Shown here: one piece after another, positions 49,871 through 57,685 of the stretch | How the letters are laid out: each line of letters starts with the position of its first letter | How positions within the stretch are numbered: position 1 is the first letter of the stretch | Source: Saccharopolyspora flava | GTDB lineage: Bacteria > Actinomycetota > Actinomycetes > Mycobacteriales > Pseudonocardiaceae | Direction of reading: 5' to 3' | DNA: 64,000 bases | Assembly (NCBI RefSeq): GCF_900116135.1 | Contig: NZ_FOZX01000002.1 | Span: forward strand, 453,959-517,958 | Program-made: the position numbers and the translations under genes | Notes under the pieces: generated by a model | What the model saw: the letters and a program-made list of their open reading frames with translations, nothing else | What the model was told of the DNA's origin: nothing | The model's database searches: none

Positions 49871-50614
49871 TCACCGGGGCATTCGGCGCCAGATGGGTTG
49901 GGGGACGTAGTGCATGGCTGCGAAGACCCAGCGGAGGATGCCGGGGACCCAGACGAGGCGGCGGCCCTTCTGGAGGGCCTTGTCGGTGGCGTCGGCGACC
50001 TGGTCCGGGGTCGACGACCACGGGGCCGGGTCCATGCCGGTGGTCATGCGGCCGATGACGAAACCCGGGCGGACGATCAGCAGGTCCACGCCGCTGCCGA
50101 CCAGGGCGTCGGAGAGGCCGTTCGCGAAGCCGTCGAGGCCGGCCTTGGCCGAGCCGTAGACGTAGTTGGCGCGGCGGACCCGCACGCCCGCCACCGACGA
50201 GAACACCACGATCTTGCCGTGGCCCTGCTTGCGCAGCAGGTTCGCCAGGTGCGTGAGGACGTTGACGTGGGCGACGTAGTCGATGTTCACCACGTCGACG
50301 GCGTGGGCGGCGTCGTCCTCGGCGCGCTGCTGGTCGCCGAGGATGCCGAAGGAGATCACCGCGGTGCCGATCGGGCCGTGCTTCTGCGCGATGTCGCGCA
50401 GCAGGGCCTCGTGGGTGCCCAGCTCGGCGGCGTCGAACTCGACCCGCACGACCTCGGTCGCGCCCGCCTCGCGCAGCGCGGCGTCCTCGCCGTCGAGGTC
50501 CTGCGCGCGCCGGGCCGCGAGGATCACCTTGCCGTTGCCGCGGCGCACCAGGCGCTTCGCGACCTCCAGGCCGATCTCGCTCCGGCCACCCAGGATCAGT
50601 ACCGCGTCACTCAT
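49871..50614 (-). CDS. dprE2: Short-chain reductase, DprE2-like (decaprenylphosphoryl-2-keto-ribose reductase)
   Basis: 247 residues from the ATG at 50614. GGRSEIGLEVA is the NAD(P) loop in the variant typical of DprE2 (GGxSEIG). FSSVAGVRVRRANYVYGSAKAGLDGFA holds Ser, Tyr and Lys of the active site. VRPGFVIGRMTTGM and the ending WRRMPR are strongly DprE2-like. DprE1 and DprE2 together turn decaprenylphosphoryl ribose into the arabinose donor for arabinan. DprE1 is not next to it here, which is unusual, so a second site in the genome must hold it or this is a paralogue. Confidence 0.85.
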   Translation of the reverse strand: MSDAVLILGGRSEIGLEVAKRLVRRGNGKVILAARRAQDLDGEDAALREAGATEVVRVEFDAAELGTHEALLRDIAQKHGPIGTAVISFGILGDQQRAEDDAAHAVDVVNIDYVAHVNVLTHLANLLRKQGHGKIVVFSSVAGVRVRRANYVYGSAKAGLDGFANGLSDALVGSGVDLLIVRPGFVIGRMTTGMDPAPWSSTPDQVADATDKALQKGRRLVWVPGILRWVFAAMHYVPQPIWRRMPR

Positions 50615-50771
50615 CGCGCGCCAGTCTGCCACTGCCCCGGCCCGCGCGAGCGCGGTGGGACCCGGTAGCTTGCCGTGCAACGTTTTTGCCGCGTCGCAAC
50701 GTCCCAAGAGGACCGGGACCGCTGGACCGACTCAGTCGCCCAGCTCACCCACGCTTACCCCGATATGGCTG

Positions 50772-50800
50772 TTTACCCGCCGCAGCCACCGGCATACTGT
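50772..50800 (+). promoter_or_regulatory. Predicted promoter of the DUF574 methyltransferase gene
   Basis: TTTACC (50772-50777), a 17-bp spacer and TACTGT (50795-50800) lie about 45 bp before the ATG at 50846. The match is reasonable for a vegetative actinobacterial promoter but has not been tested. Confidence 0.45.
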
Positions 50801-50845
50801 TGGTACGAGATCGTTCCCCACGAAGCAACCGAGCGGACCCCTCTC

Positions 50846-51661
50846 ATGGCTGACGCCCCTCCCCCGCAGATCGACACGACCAAGCCCAGCATCGCGCGGG
50901 TCTACGACGCGTTCGTCGGCGGCAAGGACAACTTCGACGTCGACCGCGAGGTGCTGCGGCAGATCCAGCAGCTGGCGCCCGAGGCCATCCAGGTCGGCAG
51001 GCAGTGCCGCAACTGGCTGATCCGCGTCGTGCGCTTCATGGCGGGCAACGCCGGCATCGACCAGTTCCTCGACCTGGGATCGGGCCTGCCGACGGCGGAG
51101 AACACCCACCAGGCGGCGCAGCGGCTCAACGCCGAGGCCACGGTCATCTACGTCGACAACGACCCGTCGGTCGCCGCGCACGGGCGCGCGCTGCTGGAGG
51201 AGAACGAGTACACCCACTTCGCGGTCGCCGACCTGCGCGACCCCGAGGCGGTGCTGGGTCACGAATCGGTCCGCAAGTACCTCGACCTGGACCGGCCGGT
51301 CGGGTTGATCCACAGCAACACGCTGCACCACGTCACCAACGACGAGAACCCCGCGGCCATCATGCGCACCTACCTCGACGCGCTGGCCTCCGGCTCGTAC
51401 CTGGCGATCTCGCACCTGCACAACCCGGCCGACGGCAGCTCCCGCGCGAAGCTCGCCGAGGAGTCCGAGGTCAAGTTCAACTCGATGATGGGCAGCTGCT
51501 TCTACCGCAGCCGCGACGAGATCCAGGCGCTGTTCGACGGCCTGGAGATGATCGAGCCCGGCCTGGTGCACCTCTTCGACTGGTGGCCGGACGGCCCGCG
51601 CCTGACCGAGCCCTCGGACGGCGAGTACAACCTGCTCGGCGGCGTCGCCCGCAAACCCTGA
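50846..51661 (+). CDS. SAM-dependent methyltransferase, DUF574 family
   Basis: 271 residues from the ATG at 50846. The N-terminal PSIARVYDAFVGGKDNFDVDREV is the DUF574/Methyltransf_19 signature. FLDLGSGLPTAENTHQAAQ is SAM motif I, VIYVDNDPSVAAHGRALL motif II, and GLIHSNTLHHV the later strand. The family is highly expanded in streptomycetes and relatives, with unknown acceptors. Longer starts upstream (such as an ATG at 50765) would run over the predicted promoter. The gene ends before a palindrome shared with the conservon 3' end. Confidence 0.88.
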   Translation: MADAPPPQIDTTKPSIARVYDAFVGGKDNFDVDREVLRQIQQLAPEAIQVGRQCRNWLIRVVRFMAGNAGIDQFLDLGSGLPTAENTHQAAQRLNAEATVIYVDNDPSVAAHGRALLEENEYTHFAVADLRDPEAVLGHESVRKYLDLDRPVGLIHSNTLHHVTNDENPAAIMRTYLDALASGSYLAISHLHNPADGSSRAKLAEESEVKFNSMMGSCFYRSRDEIQALFDGLEMIEPGLVHLFDWWPDGPRLTEPSDGEYNLLGGVARKP

Positions 51662-51735
51662 AACCCCGGGTTATCCGGGAAATCCGGGAACACCGTTCCC
51701 GGAATCCGGTTCGAAAGGCGCCTTTGACGGCGGGA

Positions 51736-51761
51736 GGGGAAGTTTTCATGAAAACTTCCCC
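51736..51761. repeat. Palindrome E: 26-bp perfect, core AGTTTTCATGAAAACT
   Basis: The fifth copy of the core, with 5-bp paired arms (GGGGA and its complement). It lies between the convergent methyltransferase and cvnD genes. A second, outer pair (AAAGGCGCCTTT at 51714-51725 and CAAAGGCGCC near 51767) surrounds it, giving nested symmetry and a probable bidirectional terminator. Confidence 0.85.
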
Positions 51762-51807
51762 GGAACCCCAAAGGCGCCGCTCGATCACGTCCTGACGTTC
51801 GGCCGGA

Positions 51808-52434
51808 TCACATGGCCTGGCGCTGCGTCCAGTGCCGCATCGCGTGCTCCACGAGCGCGATCAGGGTGCGCTTGGTGGATTCCCGGTCCCGGGCGTCCAC
51901 CGGACCGATCGGCACCTCGGGGCCGATCGCCATCGCTTCCCGCACCTGGTCGAGCGAGTGCAGCATCTCGCCGTCGAACATGTTCACGCCCACCAGGTAG
52001 GGCAGACCGCGGTCCTCGAAGAAGTCGATCGCCGAGAACGAGTCCGCCAGCCGGCGGGTGTCGACCAGCACGACGGCGCCGATGGCACCCCGCACCAGGT
52101 CGTCCCACATGAACCAGAACCGCTGCTGCCCGGGGGTTCCGAACAGGTAGAGGATCAGGTCCGAGGCCAGCGAGATGCGGCCGAAGTCCATGGCCACGGT
52201 CGTGGTGGTCTTGTTCGGAGTGGCGTCGAGGTTGTCGACGCCCTGAGAAGCCTCCGTCATGACCGCTTCGGTGGTCAGCGGAACGATTTCCGAGACCGAA
52301 CCGACGAACGTCGTTTTGCCCACACCGAACCCACCCGCGACGACGATCTTCGCCGACGTCGAGCTGGTGCCACCCCGGTTGGCAGCCTCCGGCATGGAGC
52401 CGAGCTGGGGTGCGCTATAGCCGACGGAGTCCAC
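51808..52434 (-). CDS. cvnD: CvnD-type small GTPase of a conservon
   Basis: 208 residues. The P-loop AGGFGVGKTTF (33-42) is followed by the switch-like TTTTVAMDFGRI, LYLFGTPGQQRFWFMW (G3, DxxG replaced by GTPGQ), and later VGVNMFD as the NKxD-like site. This is the MglA-like GTPase that closes each conservon in actinomycetes. Conservons (cvnABCD) are four-gene units whose products form a membrane complex resembling G-protein-coupled signalling. The GTG start overlaps the cvnC end by 20 bp. It controls an unknown developmental or metabolic output. Confidence 0.93.
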   Translation of the reverse strand: MDSVGYSAPQLGSMPEAANRGGTSSTSAKIVVAGGFGVGKTTFVGSVSEIVPLTTEAVMTEASQGVDNLDATPNKTTTTVAMDFGRISLASDLILYLFGTPGQQRFWFMWDDLVRGAIGAVVLVDTRRLADSFSAIDFFEDRGLPYLVGVNMFDGEMLHSLDQVREAMAIGPEVPIGPVDARDRESTKRTLIALVEHAMRHWTQRQAM

Positions 52435-52972
52435 TCAAAACCCTTTCCATCAACAGCATGTGTGGTGCGCTACCGCTTTCGCTCACCGTGCTGTGCACGG
52501 TAATCAATCCGAGTTCGGCCATGTCGGCCAGCAGTACGCGGGCGACCCCGATCGGCACCGACAGCAATGCTCCCACCTCGGCCACCGAACGCGGTTGCTG
52601 GCACAGCTCGGCGATCGACTGGTGCTCCAGCCGGACCGGTGCGCCGGGCCGGTAATTCTCGCCGACCGAGACCAAGGTCTCGATGGCCAGTTCGTAGTTC
52701 GACTTCGTCCGGCCGCCGGTCCAGGTGTAGGAGCGGATGCTGGACGCCACGGGGGCTTCCGGCACGGCGTCGGCGGGGTCCTGCGACACCGTGCGGGCGC
52801 GCTGATCCAGCTCGTTCGCCTGCGAGGAATCCGACGCCGAGCGCTCCCTGCGCTTGTCGCGCTTGGGCGGCTTGGCGCCGAACGTGAAGGCGTTGACGAC
52901 GTCGGCGAAGCTGTCGTCGCCCGAGTTCTGTCGTCTTCGGTCCCGGCGCGGGTACTCCGAGCGTCTGCTCAT
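52415..52972 (-). CDS. cvnC: CvnC-type DUF742 protein of a conservon
   Basis: 185 residues. The first 85 residues are charged and disordered (SRRSEYPRRDRRRQ). The DUF742 domain begins at SYTWTGGRTKSNYELAIETLVS and continues with LCQQPRSVAEVGALLSVPIGVARVLLADMAELGLITVH, a winged-helix-like fold. CvnC links the sensor and GTPase parts of the conservon. It ends inside cvnD. Confidence 0.92.
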   Translation of the reverse strand: MSRRSEYPRRDRRRQNSGDDSFADVVNAFTFGAKPPKRDKRRERSASDSSQANELDQRARTVSQDPADAVPEAPVASSIRSYTWTGGRTKSNYELAIETLVSVGENYRPGAPVRLEHQSIAELCQQPRSVAEVGALLSVPIGVARVLLADMAELGLITVHSTVSESGSAPHMLLMERVLSGLRRL

Positions 52973-52979
52973 CGCGTCC

Positions 52980-53417
52980 TCACACCAGTTGGCCCGACGC
53001 AGCGCTGTTGCTGTTCTGCAGCTGGCTGCGGATCTCCGGGGTGAGCATCTGACCGACGCGCTCGACGAGCATCGTCATCTCGTAGGCGATCAGGCCCATG
53101 TCGCACTGCGGGGCGGCGAGCACGGTCAGGCACGAACCGTCGCTGATGCCCATCTGCAGCAGCGTGCCCCGGTCCATCTCCACGATCGTCTGCACGACGC
53201 GGCCGGCCTCGAAGCACTTCGCCGATCCCTGCGTGAGGCTCAGCAGACCAGAGGCCACGGCGGCGAGCTGGTCGGCACGATCCCGCGGCAGCGTCGCCGA
53301 CGCGGTCAGCACGATGCCGTCAGCCGAGACCACGATCGCGTGCGCCACTCCCTGCACGCGTTCGGTGAAGTCCGTGATCAACCAGCCGAACCTGCGGGAA
53401 ATAGTCTGTGCGCTCAT
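52980..53417 (-). CDS. cvnB: CvnB-type roadblock/LC7 protein of a conservon
   Basis: 145 residues. FGWLITDFTERVQGVAHAIVVSADGIVLTAS and RADQLAAVASGLLSLTQGSAKCFEAG are the roadblock/LC7 core, as in MglB-like partners and activators of small GTPases. Its partner is CvnD. The gene lies 7 bp before cvnC and 56 bp after cvnA. Confidence 0.93.
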   Translation of the reverse strand: MSAQTISRRFGWLITDFTERVQGVAHAIVVSADGIVLTASATLPRDRADQLAAVASGLLSLTQGSAKCFEAGRVVQTIVEMDRGTLLQMGISDGSCLTVLAAPQCDMGLIAYEMTMLVERVGQMLTPEIRSQLQNSNSAASGQLV

Positions 53418-53473
53418 GCAACCTCCTGTTCGTTGCCGAGATGATCACGTGTCTTCTCGAGAGTGTCCACCAC

Positions 53474-56400
53474 TCAGCCCTCGTCGGTCATCCGGTGACG
53501 GCCTCGGCTGACACCGCCCTGGAAGTCGGACAGCCTGCTGCGCAAGGCGTTCGGATCGCGCTGGAGCCGTCGCGGCTGACTGGGCTGCTGCGACTGGCTG
53601 GACACGCTCCCCGGCACGAGGTTCGCCTTCGGCTTGCGCCGCGGAAGCCCGGCGCTGGTGAACGACGTCTCCTGCGGGTTCGCCGCGGCTTCGGCGGCCT
53701 CGCGGGCCTTGTCCGCGGCGAAGTCCCAGGCCTGGGCCTCCGGCGTCTGCGGGATCCAGGGCTTGGCCTCGGGCAGCTCGGGCGCCGGCTCGGACGGGTC
53801 CGGCGGCCACGGCTTGAACGCCGAGTCCGGGTCGGTGCTGCCGAACTGGACACCGCCGCGCGCGAGCTGCTTGCTGATGTCCTCGGCGCTGCGCCCCTGC
53901 CCGCCGCCCTGCTGGGCGTCCTCGGCGGGCTCGGCGGGCTTGTTGCGCGGCTTGCGCTGCGGCAGGCCCGACGAGGTCAGCTGCGGCTCATCGTCCTCGG
54001 ACGCTCCCGAGGTGAACAGCGCGGAGTCGCCGTCCCGGGTCTCCGGCCAGTGGAACTCGCCGGTCTCCGACACCGAGTCGGAGGCGGCGGGCATGAACCA
54101 CTGCCCGGCCAGGTCGTTGCGCACCGGCTCGGGCGCGGGCTCCGGGGCCTCCTCGGCCGCGGGCCGGTCGGCGTCGAGGGACGAACCGAAGAAGCTGTTG
54201 GTCGGTGCGTCCTCCGGCCCCGCGGGGGTGAAGAAGTCGTTGGACTGCCCGCCACCGGCCGGTTCGAAGAAGCTCGTCCCGTCGAACTGACCGGAGCTCT
54301 CGCCCTGGTCCTGCGGGAAGATCGGCTCGAACAGGCTGGTCGGCTGGTTGGCGTTGTCGTAGTCCTGCGACGAGAAGTCCTGCGCCCCGAAGTCCTGGCC
54401 GCCGAAGTCCTGGGCCCCGAAGTCGTGCCCGCTGAAGTCGTGGGCGCCCGAGTCCTGGATCCCGGTGAACGAGGGCTCCTGGGTCTGCCAGCCGCTGTCC
54501 TCCGGGCGGTTCCGGTCGGGCATCCGCTGCGGCAGCGGCGAACCGGGACCGGCCAGCGAGCTGGAGCCCGGGAAGGTGCCCGGGTTGTGCAGGCCGGGCA
54601 GCGAGTGGCCGTTGACCTGCGCGGGCTGCGCCGACGGCGGCGCCTGCGAGGGCCCCGCCTGGGACGAGACGACGTGCTCGGCGGGCACCAGCACGGTGGC
54701 GCGCACGCCCTCGACGTCGGGCCCGCCGTGCAGCTCGACCGAGATGCCGTGGCGGGCGGCCAGGCGCCCGGCCACGAACAGGCCCATCCGGCGGGAGGTC
54801 GAGATGTCGTCCTCGGCGACGCGGGCCAGCCGCTCGTTGGCCTCGGCCAGGTCCTCGTCGCCCATGCCGATGCCGTTGTCGAGGATGTCGAGCACCACGG
54901 TGCCGTCACCGGACTGGTAGCTGGAGACCGTGACGACGGTGTCCGGCGCGGAGAAGTTCGCGCCGTTGTCCATCAGCTCGGCGGTCAGCCGCACCAGGTC
55001 GCTGGCGGTGTTGCCGCGCAGCTTCACCGCCGGGGTCGGCTGCACCGCGATCCGCGGGTACTGCTCGATCTCCGAGACCGCCGAGCGCAGCACGTCGGCG
55101 AGGTCGGTGGGCTGGGTGAAGCGGCGGGCGAGGTCGCTGCCGGACAGAACCATGAGGTTCTCGTTGTTCCGGCGCATCCGGGTCGCGAGGTTGTCCAGCT
55201 GGAACAGCCGGGACAGCTGGTCGGGGTCTTCCTCGTCCTGCTCCAGCTCCTCGAACAGGCGCAGCTGGCGTTCCAGCAGGGCCTGGCTGCGGCGGGAGAC
55301 GCTGACGAACGCGTCGCTGTAGCCGCGGCGCAGGTCGGCCTGCTCGACGGCCAGGCGCAGCGCCTGCCGGTTGACCTCGTCGAAGGCCCGCGCCACCTGG
55401 CCGACCTCTTCGGTCGTGCTCACCGGCAGCGGCGGCACCTCGGCGTCGGAGCCCTTGCCCTCGCGGACCGCGGTGACGGCTTGCGGCAGGTCGTACTCGG
55501 CGGCGTCGAGCGCCCCGATGCGCAGTTCGCGCAGCGACCCGAGCAGCTGGCGGGTGATCATGATGATCACGCCGGCGGCGGCGATCAGCGAGGCCAGCAG
55601 CAGCACCGAGTCCCACCCGGCGCGGTTGCTGGCGTCGTCGGCCAAGCCCTGGGCGATCGAGCGGATCTCGGCGGCGAGCTCGCCGCGGCCGCCTTCGATG
55701 GTGGCCGCCGAGCCGTCGCTGGAGCTGTTCCAGGCCTCGCGGCTGACGGAGAAGCCGCCGCTGGACTTGTTGTCGGTGCTCTCGCTGATGATCGCGGCGA
55801 GCATCTGGTTGCGCTGCACGATCGCCGGGACCTGCAGCTGCTGCTGGAGGCGCTGCTGCCAGTGCTTGGCCACACCGGAACCGGCGTCGTTGATCTTGGA
55901 CAGCAGCCGGGCGCGCGAGCCGGAGAGGTTGTCGAGCGTGGCGGCGTCCAGCGAGCCGTCGTCCAGACCGGACAGCACCAGCGCCTGCTGCAGCCGGACC
56001 TCTTCGGTCAGACCGAGCAGGTCGGTCATGGCGGTCGCGCTGGAGGAGATCCGCGGGTCGGCGACGCTGGTGGTCAGCGCGCGGTCCAGCGCCAGCCCGG
56101 CGCGCACCGCCTGGCTGTAGGCGCCGATGGCCTGCACGGCGGTGACCCGGTGAGCCTGCACGCCGGCGCGGACCGCGCCCAGCGCGTCCAGCGCCCGGCG
56201 GGCCTCGGTGAACCGCTCGCCGACGACATCCGTGTAGATGTCGTTGTCGGTGATGACGAAGCGCAGGTCCTCGGCGGCCTTGTCGGTGGCCGCGATCTGG
56301 TCGGTGTAGGAGCTCATCTGCCCGTCGCCGACCAGGGCGTCGACCGCCCGGTTGCGCTCCCGCTGCAGACCGCTGGTCAGCGGTTCGATCTGCTTCTCGG

Positions 56401-56578
56401 CGTCGAGGACCTGGGCGACCCGGCCGTAGTCATCGGCCTGCTGGACCTGCCACTGGATCTGCCCGACACCGAGAGTGATCGCGAACAGAACGGGCACCAG
56501 AACGACGGCGGCCAGCTTCGTGGGCAGCGACCAGTTGCGCCACTGCAGGAAGCCGGCGGACCGCCGGTCCCCGCTCAC
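53474..56578 (-). CDS. cvnA: CvnA-type sensor kinase-like protein with NIT domain
   Basis: 1034 residues. A short N-terminus with one membrane helix (about 20-40) leads into an outside nitrate/nitrite-sensing-like (NIT) domain (about 60-310). A second membrane helix (about 325-345), a HAMP-like region, the dimer helices and a Bergerat ATPase domain (about 530-650; ELMDNGANFSAPD, DNGIGMGDEDLAEAN) follow. The tail from about 660 is disordered. It carries a 5-residue repeat of the (S/G)xDF type at about 709-739 and several KPRNKPAEP-like basic patches. In most CvnA proteins, as I recall, the dimer helix reads LDHLATR; here it is LDNLATR with Asn at 463. It may thus signal without His phosphorylation. 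It is the first gene of the conservon, from a GTG at 56578. Confidence 0.9.
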   Translation of the reverse strand: MSGDRRSAGFLQWRNWSLPTKLAAVVLVPVLFAITLGVGQIQWQVQQADDYGRVAQVLDAEKQIEPLTSGLQRERNRAVDALVGDGQMSSYTDQIAATDKAAEDLRFVITDNDIYTDVVGERFTEARRALDALGAVRAGVQAHRVTAVQAIGAYSQAVRAGLALDRALTTSVADPRISSSATAMTDLLGLTEEVRLQQALVLSGLDDGSLDAATLDNLSGSRARLLSKINDAGSGVAKHWQQRLQQQLQVPAIVQRNQMLAAIISESTDNKSSGGFSVSREAWNSSSDGSAATIEGGRGELAAEIRSIAQGLADDASNRAGWDSVLLLASLIAAAGVIIMITRQLLGSLRELRIGALDAAEYDLPQAVTAVREGKGSDAEVPPLPVSTTEEVGQVARAFDEVNRQALRLAVEQADLRRGYSDAFVSVSRRSQALLERQLRLFEELEQDEEDPDQLSRLFQLDNLATRMRRNNENLMVLSGSDLARRFTQPTDLADVLRSAVSEIEQYPRIAVQPTPAVKLRGNTASDLVRLTAELMDNGANFSAPDTVVTVSSYQSGDGTVVLDILDNGIGMGDEDLAEANERLARVAEDDISTSRRMGLFVAGRLAARHGISVELHGGPDVEGVRATVLVPAEHVVSSQAGPSQAPPSAQPAQVNGHSLPGLHNPGTFPGSSSLAGPGSPLPQRMPDRNRPEDSGWQTQEPSFTGIQDSGAHDFSGHDFGAQDFGGQDFGAQDFSSQDYDNANQPTSLFEPIFPQDQGESSGQFDGTSFFEPAGGGQSNDFFTPAGPEDAPTNSFFGSSLDADRPAAEEAPEPAPEPVRNDLAGQWFMPAASDSVSETGEFHWPETRDGDSALFTSGASEDDEPQLTSSGLPQRKPRNKPAEPAEDAQQGGGQGRSAEDISKQLARGGVQFGSTDPDSAFKPWPPDPSEPAPELPEAKPWIPQTPEAQAWDFAADKAREAAEAAANPQETSFTSAGLPRRKPKANLVPGSVSSQSQQPSQPRRLQRDPNALRSRLSDFQGGVSRGRHRMTDEG

Positions 56579-57268
56579 GAGCGGACTCCTCGTGCGTCTC
56601 CGCGCTGGTCAAGCAGGCGTGTCGAACTAGGCGTAGGCGAACGGCGCATGCGTGCGGTCCCGCAATCGTCGTGCTGGTGGTCAGGGGTGAAAGGCGGGCG
56701 TGCGGGGAGGGCGCGACGCCGGGGAACCAACTGAGGACTCCACGACTTCGAGATCTTGTCGATACTCAGCGTCACCGATGGCTTCCCCAGCCGGCACATT
56801 CCGGACACTGGTATCGAACCGTGACCCTTCCCGTTCGCACGACTACCTCTCAGTGCCCAAGCACTATATGCCCTCACCGCAAGGAAAGCACCGGGGGCTT
56901 TTTCGCAATGCGCTACGCCAATCAGGCGAGATCACGCCGTGTGGCCGTTCAGTTCGGGAGAGCTTCACGCAATTTCACCCGTTCGGCCTAAAAGGAGGCC
57001 ATAACTCTTCCCCGGAAGGCGATGTAACGCCTGGTCAGCGGCCTTCGATCTTGAAGCTGTAGGGCCTTGACCTGGCCTTACCCGCCAGTAACCGAGCGTT
57101 GCCCACCTGTCGCCGCCCGCTGGCTCCGGTCCTGCTCAGACGGGTGAAATGGAGATCGCGAGGTGGCCATCCCCACAGTGTCGATTCAGGTAGAACAGTG
57201 GTAATAATTGCCCGCCTCGGCCAGCTCGCCGACCCCGGCCGGCACACCCTGAAGTCCAGGAAGGATGC
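56579..57268. other. 690-bp intergenic region between cvnA and the DUF485 gene
   Basis: No supported gene. It contains the promoters of two divergent units. A small hairpin AAAGC/GCTTT followed by Ts lies at 56885-56904 (+), like a terminator for a short transcript, so a small RNA could lie between about 56.65 and 56.9 kb. A TAATAAT box at about 57204-57211 may be the -10 of the DUF485/symporter operon. Neither is certain. Confidence 0.45.
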
Positions 57269-57685
57269 ATGAGCAACGCAACGCAATCCGCGCTGCGCGG
57301 TTCCCCCCGCGAGCCCGGAAATCAACGCGCGGCGTTCGGCGGAATCGAGAAGAGCGCGGTTCGCACAACCGCCGACCGGCCCGATTTCACCGCTATCCAG
57401 CAGAGCGCCGAATTCCGCAGCCTCCGCCGTCGACTTAAATGGTTCGTTTTCCCCGCGACGGCGTTTTTCCTGATCTGGTACATGAGCTACGTGGTCGCCG
57501 CGGCGTACTTCCCCGAGGAGCTGGCCCGCACCGTCTACGGCGAGATCAACGTCGGTCTGCTGCTCGGCATCGGGCAGTTCGTCACCACCGTCGGGCTGAC
57601 CACCCTCTACGTCCGGTTCGCCCGCCGCCACATCGACCCGCGCGTCGACGAAATCCGCGAGCAGGCCGGAGAGTCCGACCGATGA
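57269..57685 (+). CDS. DUF485 membrane protein, partner of the acetate symporter
   Basis: 138 residues. The first 50 residues are hydrophilic; then FRSLRRRLKWFVFPATAFFLIWYMSYVVAAAY and a second helix around LLLGIGQFVTTVGLTTLYVRFA make the DUF485 (YjcH-like) domain. DUF485 proteins are coded next to ActP-type symporters in many bacteria. AGGAAGG lies a few bases before the ATG. The stop overlaps the symporter ATG (ATGA). Confidence 0.92.
   Translation: MSNATQSALRGSPREPGNQRAAFGGIEKSAVRTTADRPDFTAIQQSAEFRSLRRRLKWFVFPATAFFLIWYMSYVVAAAYFPEELARTVYGEINVGLLLGIGQFVTTVGLTTLYVRFARRHIDPRVDEIREQAGESDR

Noticed and set aside
56715-56731. CCGGGGAACCAA as part of a c-di-AMP (ydaO-type) riboswitch
   Set aside because: Only one short motif matches. 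The rest of the conserved core is not seen, and the nearest downstream gene is more than 500 bp away and not a cell-wall hydrolase.
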